A stretch of 60,378 nt of DNA. Source: Evansella tamaricis. GTDB lineage: Bacteria; Bacillota; Bacilli; Bacillales; Salisediminibacteriaceae. Below the pieces are notes generated by a model. The model was not told the origin of the DNA. It did not search any database and worked only from the letters and a program-made list of their open reading frames with translations. Below, in pieces: positions 8,231 to 20,131 of the stretch (its first letter is position 1; every line of letters begins with the position of its first letter). A program made the translations under genes and the position numbers. The DNA lies in contig NZ_JAHQCS010000092.1 in NCBI RefSeq assembly GCF_019042215.1, positions 1-60,378 of the forward strand. Direction: 5' to 3'.

Positions 8231-9202
8231 TTGACAGAAATGAAACAGACTATACAGTTAGCCATACAAAATGCGAATGAAGTACAAGCTTTATTTGGGC
8301 CCCATGACGGTCATTTAAAGAGACTGGAAGAAGCTTATAAGACAACCATTTTAACTAGGGGAGAAGAAGTAACGATCTATGGTACAGAAGAGCAAATAAA
8401 ACAGATCGAAGAGATTCTTTTTACTATTCTTCAATTGATCCGTAAGGGAATTACTGTTCAGGAGCGGGATATTGTCTATGCCGCACAGTTGGCAGAACGT
8501 GGGATGCTTTCGGAACTCCCTGATTTATATGATGACAAGATTACTGTTAGTGCAAAGGGGAAACCAATACTTGCGAAAACGTTAGGTCAGAGACATTATG
8601 TTTCAGCGATCCGAAAACATGATATTGTATTTGGGATAGGTCCTGCGGGAACTGGAAAAACCTATATTGCTGTTGTTATGGCAGTACACGCCCTAAAAGA
8701 GGGACACATTAAACGAATTGTGTTAACAAGACCTGCCGTGGAGGCAGGAGAAAGTCTAGGTTTTTTGCCTGGTGATTTAAAGGAAAAGGTGGACCCTTAT
8801 TTGAGGCCTTTGTATGACGCATTACATGATGTATTGGGAACAGAACAAACAACTCGTTTAATGGAACGGGGAACAATTGAAGTTGCACCGCTAGCTTATA
8901 TGCGGGGAAGGACACTAGATGATTCCTTTGTTATTTTAGATGAAGCTCAAAATACAACGGCTGAACAAATTAAAATGTTTTTAACCCGTTTAGGATTCGG
9001 TTCCAAAATGGTAGTTACTGGGGACATGACACAAATAGACTTGCCTAGGGGGAAAAACTCCGGGTTAAGGGTAGCATTAAACATATTGAAGAACGTAAAG
9101 GGAATTTCTTTTATCCACTTAGAGTCTCAAGATGTCGTTAGACATACGCTAGTAAAACGAATTATTGATGCGTATGAAAAGTTAGACCAAAAAGAGGAGT
9201 AG
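8231..9202 (+). CDS. phoH: PhoH family ATPase
   Basis: A 323-residue P-loop protein. Walker A is GPAGTGKT (about residues 138-145) and Walker B is FVILDEAQNT. An N-terminal KH-like segment (residues 1-90) precedes the ATPase core. PhoH proteins are thought to act in RNA metabolism, which fits the downstream neighbour ybeY. The start is taken as TTG 8231 with AAGGAGA upstream; ATG 8240 is an alternative. The gene follows yqfD by five bases and appears cotranscribed with pgpH. Confidence 0.93.
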   Translation: MTEMKQTIQLAIQNANEVQALFGPHDGHLKRLEEAYKTTILTRGEEVTIYGTEEQIKQIEEILFTILQLIRKGITVQERDIVYAAQLAERGMLSELPDLYDDKITVSAKGKPILAKTLGQRHYVSAIRKHDIVFGIGPAGTGKTYIAVVMAVHALKEGHIKRIVLTRPAVEAGESLGFLPGDLKEKVDPYLRPLYDALHDVLGTEQTTRLMERGTIEVAPLAYMRGRTLDDSFVILDEAQNTTAEQIKMFLTRLGFGSKMVVTGDMTQIDLPRGKNSGLRVALNILKNVKGISFIHLESQDVVRHTLVKRIIDAYEKLDQKEE

Positions 9203-9249
9203 AAAATAGAAGTCGTCCGATTTCTAATTCTCGACCGAGGTGAAGAAAA

Positions 9250-11541
9250 GTGGGGAAACGTACATCAATTGATCACCTGAAATGGTGGCAAAAAATGAAA
9301 AACCATCGTTATATAAGAATTTTTTTATTTGTTGTACTAGGTATTATTACGTATTCGTTAACGGTTACGAATGTCATACCAGAAACGTTAGAAATAGATC
9401 CGGGAACAGTCGCTGAACAGGATATTAGATCCCCCATTACAATTGAAAATAAAGAAGAAACTGATAGACTGAAACAGGATGCATATGAAAGTGTAGAACC
9501 GATTTACTCTACGAAAACAAGATATGCACAAAACCAGATCGAAAGAATAAATGATATTTTTCAAACGATAAAGCAAGTACAGAGGGAAGCAAGAGAACGG
9601 GAAGAGGAAATCACTGCTATAGAACGTGAAATTGAACTGTTGTTGGAGAGGGCAGAAGAAGAGGAAGAGCAAGTGATGGAGGAAGAAGATACGGAAGAGT
9701 TAATTGAAACACTTACAGCAAGTATTCCTTTACCAATCACTATAGATGAGCAGCTAGAGAAAGTTCGCAATATCATACATGAGCACACTGCTCAGGATCT
9801 CTCCGATGAAACATTAGTTACATTGATCCAAACTTCGGAAGAAGATTTAGAGATTGCTCAGGAAACCACTACGAGTGCAATTTATGCTGTAATGAGTGAT
9901 GACATTCAGGTTGATGAGGTGGAAGAAGCTCGAACAAGAGCGGAAAGACTGGTTATAAATTCCACTGATGATCCAAGCTTGCATCGTGCTCGGGCCATGA
10001 TTGAGATGGCCCGATTTGGCATTATTGCAAATTACCTCTTAGACGAGGAAGCAACTGAAGAGGCCAGAGAACAAGCGGTAGAAGCAATTGACTCTGTTAT
10101 GATAAGGGAAGGACAATTGATCGTAGAAGAAGGGCAAATGATTACTTCTGAGATTTACAATCGATTAGCCCTGGTGGGGCTATTAGATGATTATTCTATC
10201 ATTTACCCGTATGTTGGCCTAGGAATTCTAGTCATTATATTAATTAGTATGCTAGCTTACTATTTAAATGACGCCAATACGTCAATAAAAACAAATAATA
10301 CACATTTACTAATGTATGTTATCATCTATTTCGTCACATTAGCTCTTATAAAACTTGTGAGTCTAACTCATTTAATTGAAGTAAATGGTATTACTTATAT
10401 CGTGCCTGTTGCCATGGGGACAATGTTGATTACTACTTTAATAAATTCACGGATTGCCCTTTTTACAAGCATGGTATTAGCTATTGTATCAAGTATTATA
10501 TTTAATGATCAGTCTTCAGGTATTTTAGATTACTCCCATGGGGTTTATGTATTTTTCAGTTCGATAGCTGGTGTTTTTTTCCTAAATAAATCAAATAAAA
10601 TTATGAGAATTCTACAATCAGGAATTTTTGTGGGCTTATTAAATGTATTTGTTATTCTAGCTTTGATCATGCTAAGAAATGGACAATATGGCATGATTGA
10701 AATTGGAACTCATATGGGGTTTGCTGCTATGTCAGGGTTCCTTGCAGCTGTATTAACCCTAGGTTTACTTCCGTTTTTTGAAGCGGGGTTTGGGGTGTTA
10801 TCAACAACGAAACTCATTGAACTTTCAAATCCAAACCACCCTTTATTAAGAAAAATATTATTAGATGCGCCTGGAACATATCATCATAGTGTAATGGTTG
10901 CTAATCTATCGGAAGGGGCTTGTGAATCTGTTGGTGCAAATGGATTATTAGCAAGAGTAGGTGCCTATTATCATGATCTAGGTAAAACGAAAAGACCACA
11001 CTTTTTCATTGAAAATCAAATGAAAATCGATAACCCCCATGATAAAATTTCGCCGCAATTAAGTAAGACAATTATTATTGCACATCCGTATGATGGGGCA
11101 GAATTATTACGTGAACATAAAATGCCAAAGGAAATCATTGGTATTGCGGAGCAGCATCACGGAACGACATTATTAAAGTATTTTTATCACAAGGCAAAAC
11201 AAGAAACAGATAAAGAAGTACCAGAAGAAGAGTTCCGCTATCCAGGTCCTAAAGCCCAAACGAAGGAATCTGCCATTGTTGGGATTGCAGATTGTGTGGA
11301 AGCGGCAGTCCGTTCCATGAATAAACCAACACCGGATAAAATTGAAACACTTGTGAGAAAAATAATTACAGACAGGCTAGAAGATGGTCAATTCGATGAA
11401 TGTGACCTTACATTAAAGGAATTAAGTATTATTGCCACTTCCATTTGTGAAACATTGCATGGGACTTTCCATACTAGAATTGAATATCCGGAAGATATTT
11501 CTCGAAAAGGGGAAGATAAAATAAAGGGTGATGATAAATGA
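9250..11541 (+). CDS. pgpH: Cyclic-di-AMP phosphodiesterase PgpH (7TM-HD)
   Basis: A 763-residue membrane protein with an N-terminal membrane helix (about 20-40) and a long extracellular 7TMR-HDED domain rich in glutamate (about 60-305). Seven membrane helices (about 315-525) and a cytoplasmic HD hydrolase domain follow. HD-domain metal ligands are visible in GTYHHSVM (near residue 541) and YYHDLGK (near 573). The family hydrolyses c-di-AMP, which controls potassium and osmotic balance. The start is GTG 9250 with AGGTGA upstream. It overlaps ybeY by four bases (ATGA). Confidence 0.95.
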   Translation: MGKRTSIDHLKWWQKMKNHRYIRIFLFVVLGIITYSLTVTNVIPETLEIDPGTVAEQDIRSPITIENKEETDRLKQDAYESVEPIYSTKTRYAQNQIERINDIFQTIKQVQREAREREEEITAIEREIELLLERAEEEEEQVMEEEDTEELIETLTASIPLPITIDEQLEKVRNIIHEHTAQDLSDETLVTLIQTSEEDLEIAQETTTSAIYAVMSDDIQVDEVEEARTRAERLVINSTDDPSLHRARAMIEMARFGIIANYLLDEEATEEAREQAVEAIDSVMIREGQLIVEEGQMITSEIYNRLALVGLLDDYSIIYPYVGLGILVIILISMLAYYLNDANTSIKTNNTHLLMYVIIYFVTLALIKLVSLTHLIEVNGITYIVPVAMGTMLITTLINSRIALFTSMVLAIVSSIIFNDQSSGILDYSHGVYVFFSSIAGVFFLNKSNKIMRILQSGIFVGLLNVFVILALIMLRNGQYGMIEIGTHMGFAAMSGFLAAVLTLGLLPFFEAGFGVLSTTKLIELSNPNHPLLRKILLDAPGTYHHSVMVANLSEGACESVGANGLLARVGAYYHDLGKTKRPHFFIENQMKIDNPHDKISPQLSKTIIIAHPYDGAELLREHKMPKEIIGIAEQHHGTTLLKYFYHKAKQETDKEVPEEEFRYPGPKAQTKESAIVGIADCVEAAVRSMNKPTPDKIETLVRKIITDRLEDGQFDECDLTLKELSIIATSICETLHGTFHTRIEYPEDISRKGEDKIKGDDK

Positions 11542-12005
11542 TCGAATTAAACCAAATTGGCTTTCATGATGAAACAAGTAAAGTATCAGAGGAAATGATA
11601 AAATTAATTGGAGATGTAATGAGTACGGCAATAAAAATGGAGAAGGTTGCTGAGAATGTGGAAATTTCTCTAACCTTTGTGGATGACAAAAGAATCCAAG
11701 AAATTAATCGTGATTATCGTGGGATTGATAAACCGACAGATGTTCTTTCCTTTGCATTAAATGAAGGGGACGAAACGGAGTTTGAGCAAGGTATACCAGA
11801 ATTATTAGGTGATATTATTATCTCGGTTCCAAGGGCTGAAGAGCAGGCGAAGGATTATGGACATAGCTTAGAACGGGAATTTTGTTTTTTGGCTGTCCAC
11901 GGTTTCCTCCATTTAGTTGGTTATGATCATGACAAAGAAGAAACTGAAAAGCAAATGTTTTCTAGACAAGAGGAAATTCTTGAAAAACATGGCATCAAAA
12001 AATGA
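11538..12005 (+). CDS. ybeY: Endoribonuclease YbeY
   Basis: A 155-residue metal-dependent RNase involved in 16S rRNA 3'-end maturation and ribosome quality control. The zinc-binding motif HGFLHLVGYDHD (about residues 121-132) carries the three conserved histidines, and RGIDKPTDVLSFAL is the other family signature. It overlaps pgpH by four bases and dgkA by seventeen, so it is translationally coupled on both sides. Confidence 0.96.
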   Translation: MIELNQIGFHDETSKVSEEMIKLIGDVMSTAIKMEKVAENVEISLTFVDDKRIQEINRDYRGIDKPTDVLSFALNEGDETEFEQGIPELLGDIIISVPRAEEQAKDYGHSLEREFCFLAVHGFLHLVGYDHDKEETEKQMFSRQEEILEKHGIKK

Positions 12006-12378
12006 CCGGAAGTTTGTCTCGTGGAGGAGACTTTTAAAAAGTTTTAAGTACGCATCAATTGGAATTGGACATACTTGGAGGAATGAGCAAAATTTTAGAG
12101 TACACTTAATCGTTGCATTTCTTGTACTGATTTTATCTCAAATCCTCCGTGTCCCTCTCCTAGAACAGGCTGTTCTAGCTATTGTAATTGGAGGGGTATT
12201 GGCACTTGAACTGATAAATACAGCGTTGGAACACACGGTTGATTTAATTATTGAAACGTATGATGAAAGGGCAAAAATTATCAAAGATGCTGCTGCAGGT
12301 GCTGTTTTTATCTTTTCATTAACTGCAGTTATTGTAGGCATAGTGATTCTTGTTCCGAAAATGATAGCTTTTTTTTAA
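11989..12378 (+). CDS. dgkA: Undecaprenol/diacylglycerol kinase
   Basis: A 129-residue trimeric membrane kinase. Three hydrophobic helices and the active-site segment LELINTALEHTVDL (about residues 70-83) are diagnostic; Gram-positive members phosphorylate undecaprenol. ATG 11989 gives an N terminus (MASKNDRK) of the same length as the B. subtilis protein; GAGG is 15 bases away, so translation may rely on coupling to ybeY, which it overlaps by 17 bases. Confidence 0.94.
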   Translation: MASKNDRKFVSWRRLLKSFKYASIGIGHTWRNEQNFRVHLIVAFLVLILSQILRVPLLEQAVLAIVIGGVLALELINTALEHTVDLIIETYDERAKIIKDAAAGAVFIFSLTAVIVGIVILVPKMIAFF

Positions 12379-12384
12379 AAATAG

Positions 12385-13714
<1,330 letters not shown>

Positions 13715-13736
13715 AGGTAAACAAATTCTCTAGTTA

Positions 13737-13789
13737 GTGCAATCGTGGAAAATGAAGTATTTTACTTCAATCTCTTTGATTGCACCTTT
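13737..13789 (+). terminator. Probable terminator after era
   Basis: The outer arms GTGCAATC (13737-13744) and GATTGCAC (13778-13785) enclose an inner GAAGTA/TACTTC hairpin and are followed by CTTTT. The remaining 13790-14020 is AT-rich and shows no gene I can support. Confidence 0.6.
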
Positions 13790-14033
13790 TAATATGTTAA
13801 AATAATATGTTTTGCATATTAATTGAAGGTTTAAAAAATTTCGAAAAGTACAAGTGGACCCATTGTTTTTTGAAATAAGAACGACTATGATTAGTTTAAG
13901 AACATTATACTGAAAATCAATTGTTAATATTTCCATAACATGAAATGGGCAATAGAGGTCAACCTAAACGTAGAGGTCAAGATAACAAGTTACACCCTTA
14001 AAACTAAGTCTGTTTTTGAAAGGTGGAGTTATC

Positions 14034-14180
14034 ATGATGGACTTAACTTGGAAAGTCTTTTCTATGACTGGTAACATCGATTCGTATTTGTTATTTAAGG
14101 AAGTGGAACGGGACGGAACATTTCCTGAGTATGAAGAAGAAGAGCCTGACATAAAGGGGGTAGACTCTTCCACACATTAA
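14034..14180 (+). CDS. yqzL: YqzL family small protein
   Basis: A 48-residue protein, MMDLTWKVFSMTGNIDSYL at its start, with an acidic C terminus. Bacillus YqzL proteins of about 47 residues have the same DFTWKVFSQTGNVDTYLLFKE-like beginning and occupy the same position between era and recO. AAAGGTGGAG precedes ATG 14034; ATG 14037 is an alternative. Function unknown. Confidence 0.88.
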   Translation: MMDLTWKVFSMTGNIDSYLLFKEVERDGTFPEYEEEEPDIKGVDSSTH

Positions 14181-14222
14181 CGGCCTCTAAATCCCGCCAA
14201 TCCTATTTGGTGGTGAACTGAT

Positions 14223-14972
14223 GTGATTAACAAAGTTGAAGGTATTATCATTCGAACGAATGATTACGGTGAAACGAATAAAATACTGACTTTATTTACA
14301 AGGGAAAATGGAAAAGTAGCATTAATGGCACGGGGGGCGAAACGGCCAAAAAGTCGTTTTGCTTCCAGTGCTCAACTTTTTATTTATGGAATATTTGTTT
14401 ATCAAAGAACCTCTGGTATTGGAACACTAAATTCGGCAGATATCATCGATTCCTTTAAAGATGTAAGAAGTGATTTGAAATTAACTGCCCATGGAGCATA
14501 TATGGTGGAATTGCTTGATAAATTAACGGATGATCATGAAAGAAATCCATATTTATTTGAGCTCATTTTTCAAATGCTTCATTTTCTTGATGAAGAAATT
14601 GATCCAGACATTCTCACTAGAATATTTGAAACTAAAATGCTTCAAGTTGCTGGTGTTACTCCGGTATTAGACAAATGCTCACTCTGTGGATTTTCTTATG
14701 AACCCTTTGTATTCTCTGTTAAAAATGCGGGTGTCCTCTGTCAACGATGTAAAGGGGAAGATCCCCATTACATCGTCCTTCTTCCATCTGTACATAAACT
14801 CTTACTCCTTTTTCAACAGATAGATGTAAAACGTATTGGAAATATACGGGTAAAGGCTGAAACGAAAAAACAACTGAAAGATATATTAGGTTTTTATTAT
14901 GATGATTACGTTGGGGTCCGTTTAAAATCAAAACGTTTTTTAGATCAGGTGGACAGATTGTATGATTCCTAA
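14223..14972 (+). CDS. recO: DNA repair protein RecO
   Basis: A 249-residue recombination mediator that helps load RecA at gaps together with RecR. It has an N-terminal OB fold (EGIIIRTNDYGETNKILTLF), a helical middle and a zinc-binding segment (CSLCGF ... CQRC, about residues 156-180). The start is GTG 14223 behind GGTGGTGA. The glyQS promoter begins three bases after its stop codon. Confidence 0.95.
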   Translation: MINKVEGIIIRTNDYGETNKILTLFTRENGKVALMARGAKRPKSRFASSAQLFIYGIFVYQRTSGIGTLNSADIIDSFKDVRSDLKLTAHGAYMVELLDKLTDDHERNPYLFELIFQMLHFLDEEIDPDILTRIFETKMLQVAGVTPVLDKCSLCGFSYEPFVFSVKNAGVLCQRCKGEDPHYIVLLPSVHKLLLLFQQIDVKRIGNIRVKAETKKQLKDILGFYYDDYVGVRLKSKRFLDQVDRLYDS

Positions 14973-14974
14973 GG

Positions 14975-15003
14975 TTGACATGTGGAATGTTTTTAAGTAA
15001 TAT
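14975..15003 (+). promoter_or_regulatory. Sigma-A promoter of the glyQS T-box operon
   Basis: An exact TTGACA at 14975-14980, a 17-base spacer and TAATAT at 14998-15003. It lies immediately upstream of the T-box leader. Confidence 0.82.
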
Positions 15004-15017
15004 TTGATTTAAATTAA

Positions 15018-15228
15018 TGTTTGGTACTGTGAAGGAAAAGAGTACTTATAATACTCTGTACAAGAGCGAACCTGGGGTGGTGGAAGCCGGGGGTACGGAC
15101 TATAAGGAAAGGCATTCCTGAGTACATACTTGAAAGAGGCTATTTCCTAGGGAACTAGCAATTAGGGTGGAACCGCGGGTAAACTCTCGTCCCTATGTCT
15201 AATGACATAGAGGCGGGAGTTTTTTAAT
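15018..15228 (+). promoter_or_regulatory. T-box leader of glyQS (glycine-type)
   Basis: The T-box core AGGGTGGAACCGCGGGT is at 15164-15180. It is followed by an intrinsic terminator (15182-15199 pairing with 15204-15221, then a T-run). Uncharged glycyl-tRNA would stabilise the antiterminator and permit glyQS transcription. GGC at 15111-15113 is a candidate glycine specifier; I did not fold the stem, so that assignment is tentative. Confidence 0.95.
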
Positions 15229-15263
15229 ACTGTAAAAAGTAATTATACATTGGAGGGAAAGAA

Positions 15264-16154
15264 ATGAATCTTCAGGAAATGATTTTAACATTACAGAAGT
15301 TCTGGGCAGATCAAAATTGTTTAGTTTTACAGCCGTATGATGTGGAGAAGGGTGCAGGTACCATGAATCCCATGACATTCTTAAGGAGTATTGGTCCAGA
15401 ACCTTGGAACGTGGCATATGTGGAACCTTCCCGTCGTCCCGCAGACGGAAGGTACGGAGAAAATCCAAACAGGCTATATCAGCATCACCAATTTCAGGTT
15501 ATTATGAAGCCGTCCCCAGACAATATTCAGGAATTGTATTTGGAAAGTTTAAAAGAATTAGGGATTAATGCAGAAGAACACGATATTCGTTTTGTGGAAG
15601 ATAACTGGGAAGCACCTACCCTTGCTGCTTGGGGATTAGGCTGGGAAGTCTGGCTCGACGGAATGGAAATCACTCAATTTACTTATTTTCAACAAGTTGG
15701 AGGATTGGATGCTAACCCGGTGGCGGTAGAAATTACATATGGATTAGAACGGCTTGCATCTTACATTCAGGAGAAAGAAAATGTCTATGATTTAGAATGG
15801 GTCAATGGCTTTACTTATGGGGATGTCTTCTTGCAAAACGAGTTTGAGCAATCTAAATACTCTTTCGAAGTTGCAGACAGTAAAATGCTCTTTAACTTAT
15901 TTGCAACGTATGAACAGGAAGCAAAACGGACGTTACAAGAAAACTTAGTTATACCAGCTTATGACTATGTATTAAAATGTTCCCACGTGTTTAATCTTTT
16001 AGATGCTCAAGGAGCCATTTCTGTTACAGAACGTACTTCCTATATCGGAAGGGTTAGAAATTTAGCCAGACAATGTGCAAAAGAGTATTACAATGTAAGA
16101 GAAAACTTAGGCTTTCCTATGCTAAAAAACAAAGTAGGTGAGACGAATGAATAA
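15264..16154 (+). CDS. glyQ: Glycine-tRNA ligase alpha subunit
   Basis: A 296-residue catalytic subunit of the alpha2beta2 glycyl-tRNA synthetase. It opens [18 protein letters not shown] and contains [19 protein letters not shown] and GGRLASYIQ-like class II motifs ([10 protein letters not shown]). TGGAGGG precedes the ATG. Expression is governed by the T-box leader. It overlaps glyS by eight bases. Confidence 0.98.
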   Translation: MNLQEMILTLQKFWADQNCLVLQPYDVEKGAGTMNPMTFLRSIGPEPWNVAYVEPSRRPADGRYGENPNRLYQHHQFQVIMKPSPDNIQELYLESLKELGINAEEHDIRFVEDNWEAPTLAAWGLGWEVWLDGMEITQFTYFQQVGGLDANPVAVEITYGLERLASYIQEKENVYDLEWVNGFTYGDVFLQNEFEQSKYSFEVADSKMLFNLFATYEQEAKRTLQENLVIPAYDYVLKCSHVFNLLDAQGAISVTERTSYIGRVRNLARQCAKEYYNVRENLGFPMLKNKVGETNE

Positions 16155-18243
16155 AAAGAATTTTTTGTTAGAAATAGGGTTAGAAGAAATGCCAGCACGG
16201 TTTGTTACTAATGCCATGAATCACTTAGCAGAAAATATGGAAGCCTGGTTAAAGGAGAACCGTATCGCCTTTGAATCTGTTGTAAAATACTCTACACCGA
16301 GACGCTTAGCCTTATTTATAAACGGATTAGACGAATGTCAACCTGACTTGGAAGAAGAGGCTAAAGGTCCCTCAAAAAAAATTGCATTAGACGGGGAAGG
16401 AAACTGGACAAAAGCGGCCATAGGATTTTCGAAGGGACAAGGCGCTTCTGTAGATGACCTTTACTTTAAGGAAATAAAGAATGAGGAATATGTTTTTGTG
16501 AAAAAACATATGAAAGGAAAAAACACTCAAGAATTATTAACTTCTGACTTAAAAGAAGTTATTACAAGCTTATCTTTTCCAAAAAATATGAAATGGGGGT
16601 CCAACTCCCTTCGTTATGTACGTCCGATTAAATGGTTAGTAGCTCTTTATGGAACGGAGATTATTCCTTTTGAAATAACGAATGTAAAAACTGGAAAAGA
16701 ATCACTTGGACATCGTTTTCTTGGGAAAAAGATAACAATTGACCAACCGGAAAGTTACAGAGAACTCCTGTTAGGTGAATTTGTTATCGTTGATCCAAAG
16801 GAGAGAAAAGACGCCATTCGAATGCAGATAGAGCGGATTGCAGAAACGGAAGGCTGGGAAATACCTATTGATGAAGGTTTATTAGAGGAAGTCACAAATT
16901 TAGTGGAATACCCTACAGCCTTATATGGCACATTTGATGAACGATTTTTGACTATCCCTGATGATGTTTTGATTACTTCTATGAGGGAACATCAACGTTA
17001 CTTTCCGGTGAAAAATAAAGAGAAGGAACTGCTCCCTTATTTTGTAACTGTCAGAAATGGGGATCATCGTCACTTAGAGAATGTCCAAAAAGGAAATGAA
17101 AAAGTGTTAAGGGCTCGTCTAGCCGATGCTGAATTCTTTTATAATGAAGATTTAAAGCATCCTTTGGAGAATGGGTTAAAAAGACTTGAATCCATTGTGT
17201 ATCATGAGGAATTAGGATCCATGGGAGATAAAGTTAGAAGAATAAAGGAACTTGGTGTAACGTTAGGCAGAATGGCTCAAATGGATGTAAACAGACAGAA
17301 AAAGGTGGAACGGGCTGCTTATTTAAGCAAGGCAGATTTAGTAACACACATGGTAGGAGAATTTCCTGAACTGGAAGGCCGAATGGGAGAGGAATATGCT
17401 CTTAAATCCGGAGAAGACAAAGAAGTGGCAAAAGCAATATATGAACATTATTTACCGAAGCAATCGGGTGATTCGCCACCTGAGACTGATATAGGAGCAG
17501 TAATTAGTGTAGCCGATAAAGTGGATACTGTTGTAACCAGCTTTGGGATCGGTTTAATACCAACGGGATCACAAGATCCACATGGCTTAAGAAGAAACAC
17601 TGCTGGGGTCATCCAAACCTTTTTAGCACAAGGTTGGAGCTTCGACATTTTGGACATTTTTACAGAATCGCTTCTGTTAGCGGACAAACGGGGACTTTTG
17701 AAAAGACCGGTAGAGACGGTGAAAGAAGATTTGGTGGAGTTTATTACTCTTAGGGTTAAATTTTTGCTTCAAGATCAAGGTGTCCGCTACGATGTAGTAG
17801 ACTCCGTTACGAAATCTGATATTGGTCAGATTCAACTTGTATTTTCTAAAGCAAGATTTTTAATGGATGAAATCACTAGTACCGACTTTAAAAAGGTTGT
17901 GGAAGCCTTCAGCCGTGTTACTAATATTGCCAAAAAGGATTCCGAAGAGAAAAAAGATATTGATGAAACCCTTTTTGAATCGGATAAAGAAAAACAATTA
18001 TACCAACTGACAAAAGAAGTGAAAGTGAAATGTTCAGCTTTACTGAAAGCTGGGAAAGTGCAAGATGTTTATAATGAGTTAAAGGAATTAGAACCAGCAA
18101 TACACGCTTATTTTGATAATATTATGGTAATGACCGAAGATACGGTGATTAAACAAAATCGTCTTGCTCAAATGAAAGAGACTTCTAGTTTAATTTCTAT
18201 TTTTGCAGACTTTCAGTCAATTGTCTTCCATGGTGAAGAATAA
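16147..18243 (+). CDS. glyS: Glycine-tRNA ligase beta subunit
   Basis: A 698-residue beta subunit that binds tRNA(Gly) and completes the heterotetrameric synthetase. It has the start [14 protein letters not shown], the central REHQRYFPV segment, an HD-like domain ([17 protein letters not shown]) and a C-terminal anticodon-binding domain (DNIMVMTED). I use ATG 16147 after GTAGGTGAG rather than an in-frame ATG nine bases upstream. Confidence 0.98.
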   Translation: MNKKNFLLEIGLEEMPARFVTNAMNHLAENMEAWLKENRIAFESVVKYSTPRRLALFINGLDECQPDLEEEAKGPSKKIALDGEGNWTKAAIGFSKGQGASVDDLYFKEIKNEEYVFVKKHMKGKNTQELLTSDLKEVITSLSFPKNMKWGSNSLRYVRPIKWLVALYGTEIIPFEITNVKTGKESLGHRFLGKKITIDQPESYRELLLGEFVIVDPKERKDAIRMQIERIAETEGWEIPIDEGLLEEVTNLVEYPTALYGTFDERFLTIPDDVLITSMREHQRYFPVKNKEKELLPYFVTVRNGDHRHLENVQKGNEKVLRARLADAEFFYNEDLKHPLENGLKRLESIVYHEELGSMGDKVRRIKELGVTLGRMAQMDVNRQKKVERAAYLSKADLVTHMVGEFPELEGRMGEEYALKSGEDKEVAKAIYEHYLPKQSGDSPPETDIGAVISVADKVDTVVTSFGIGLIPTGSQDPHGLRRNTAGVIQTFLAQGWSFDILDIFTESLLLADKRGLLKRPVETVKEDLVEFITLRVKFLLQDQGVRYDVVDSVTKSDIGQIQLVFSKARFLMDEITSTDFKKVVEAFSRVTNIAKKDSEEKKDIDETLFESDKEKQLYQLTKEVKVKCSALLKAGKVQDVYNELKELEPAIHAYFDNIMVMTEDTVIKQNRLAQMKETSSLISIFADFQSIVFHGEE

Positions 18244-18323
18244 AGCTAACTACTAATCGTTTTTCAGTGCTTTCATATTCAAGTATGATATAAATGAACA
18301 ATTGCCTTTGGCAGAGGGCGGTG

Positions 18324-18971
18324 ATGATAATCGAACTGAATCAAAGACAAGAAACGATTTTACAGATTGTAAAGGACAATGGGCCCATAACTGGAGAGCA
18401 AATTGCTGAAAAGTTATCGTTAACAAGGGCAACGCTACGGCCTGATTTAGCAATTCTGTCTATGGCAGGATTTTTAGATGCAAGACCGAGGGTCGGTTAT
18501 TTTTATACTGGTAAAACAGGTGCCCAGTTACTGACGGAGCGGGTTAAAAAACTGACGGTAAAACAATATCAGTCTGTCCCGGTTGTGGTAAATGAATCTG
18601 CTTCCGTCTACGATGCCATCTGTACAATATACCTCGAAGATGTTGGCACATTATTTGTTATTAATGGTGATTCCCACCTTGTTGGAGTCTTGTCTAGGAA
18701 AGATCTCTTAAGGGCGAGTATGGGAAAACAGAACTTGGAATCAGTCCCTGTAAGTATCATTATGACGAGGATGCCGAATATTACAATGTGTCATGAAGGA
18801 GATCTGCTATTTGAGGCGGCTAATAAATTAATTAATAAACAGATTGATGGATTGCCAGTGGTTCGAGATGTGGAAATAAACGGTAACATAAAATACGAAG
18901 TAATTGGAAGAATTACTAAAACGAATATGACGAAAGCACTTGTCCAGATTGCTCTAGATGATTTTCATTAG
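18324..18971 (+). CDS. ccpN: Transcriptional repressor CcpN
   Basis: A 215-residue regulator with an N-terminal winged-helix (residues 1-65: NGPITGEQIAEKLSLTRATLRPDLAIL) and two CBS domains (about 80-140 and 150-212). CcpN represses gluconeogenic genes such as gapB and pckA when glycolysis is active; the CBS pair senses adenylate nucleotides. ATG 18324 follows AGAGGG. The partner gene ppdR follows 22 bases downstream, the same pairing as yqzB-yqfL in B. subtilis. Confidence 0.95.
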   Translation: MIIELNQRQETILQIVKDNGPITGEQIAEKLSLTRATLRPDLAILSMAGFLDARPRVGYFYTGKTGAQLLTERVKKLTVKQYQSVPVVVNESASVYDAICTIYLEDVGTLFVINGDSHLVGVLSRKDLLRASMGKQNLESVPVSIIMTRMPNITMCHEGDLLFEAANKLINKQIDGLPVVRDVEINGNIKYEVIGRITKTNMTKALVQIALDDFH

Positions 18972-18993
18972 TGAGAGGAGGACTTCAATTTAA

Positions 18994-19818
18994 ATGAGTG
19001 ACACACACGAAATTGTATATGTTGTTTCAGATTCTGTAGGGGAAACGGCTGAAATGGTGGTGAAAGCTGCTGCGAGTCAATTCATCCATTCAAATATAAA
19101 AATTAGACGTATTCCCTATGTTGAAGATACAGGTACTGTAGAAGAAGTCATTTTGCAAGCGAAAGAAAACGGTGGTTTAATTGCCTTTACATTGGTAGTA
19201 CCTGAGGTGAGGGAATACTTAATTAAGGAAGCGGAGAAAGCTAATATTCCCATGTGTGATATTTTAAGCCCGATGATGAATCTTCTTCAAACGAAGTGTA
19301 GTGGAACACCAAGAAATGAACCTGGACTGATGCACACTTTGGACGAAGACTACTTCAGAAAAGTAGAGGCAATAGAATTCGCAGTAAAATATGATGATGG
19401 TCGAGATCCGAGAGGTGTATTAAGGGCTGATGTTGTACTTGTAGGGGTTTCACGTACATCAAAAACCCCATTATCTCAATACTTAGCCCATAAACGCTTA
19501 AAAGTTGCTAATATTCCACTTGTACCTGAAGTGGAACCTCCCGAGGAATTATATACCATTTCAAAGGAGAAGGTCATTGGTTTAAGTATAAGTCCAGAAA
19601 AGTTAAACTCCATTCGTACAGAACGATTAAAGTCACTTGGACTGAAAGCCGAAGCGATTTACGCCAACTTTAACCGAATCAAGGAGGAATTAGAATATTC
19701 CACGAAAATAATGGAGAAGATTGGGTGTCAAGTGATTGATGTCTCTAATAAAGCAGTGGAGGAAACAGCCAATTTAATTCATCACATGATTCAAAAAAAT
19801 AATGAGAAAAAACTTTAG
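18994..19818 (+). CDS. ppdR: Pyruvate, phosphate dikinase regulatory protein (kinase/pyrophosphorylase)
   Basis: A 274-residue DUF299 protein that phosphorylates (ADP-dependent) and dephosphorylates pyruvate phosphate dikinase in other organisms. Family motifs are [15 protein letters not shown] at the start and [16 protein letters not shown] in the phosphate-binding loop. B. subtilis YqfL modulates CcpN activity, which fits its place next to ccpN. A terminator follows. Confidence 0.93.
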   Translation: MSDTHEIVYVVSDSVGETAEMVVKAAASQFIHSNIKIRRIPYVEDTGTVEEVILQAKENGGLIAFTLVVPEVREYLIKEAEKANIPMCDILSPMMNLLQTKCSGTPRNEPGLMHTLDEDYFRKVEAIEFAVKYDDGRDPRGVLRADVVLVGVSRTSKTPLSQYLAHKRLKVANIPLVPEVEPPEELYTISKEKVIGLSISPEKLNSIRTERLKSLGLKAEAIYANFNRIKEELEYSTKIMEKIGCQVIDVSNKAVEETANLIHHMIQKNNEKKL

Positions 19819-19827
19819 TTCTTCTCG

Positions 19828-19862
19828 AAAGTACAGATTCATGGGAATCTGTACTTTTTTTC
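19828..19862 (+). terminator. Terminator after ppdR
   Basis: A 13-bp perfect stem (19828-19840 with 19845-19857), a four-base loop, then a T-run. The following 19863-20131 is AT-rich with no gene seen. Confidence 0.93.
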
Positions 19863-20131
19863 TTCAAAAAGTTCGATATTCTTTTTTTTTTGGAAATATG
19901 TATAATTTATGGTGCAAATGTCTAGCGTAATTTTTGTTGATACTATATAATGAAATATTGTGATTTCTTATAATATTTCATAATAAATAAGCATAAAACA
20001 AAAAAAGAACAAATAAATTGTAAATGTCAAGACTTTTTCTATTTATTTTGGTAAAGATAGTAAATGGGATAAATTCTAGGGGAAACGAATTTGAAAGAAG
20101 GAATCTTTAAAAGGATGTAGAATACAGAACT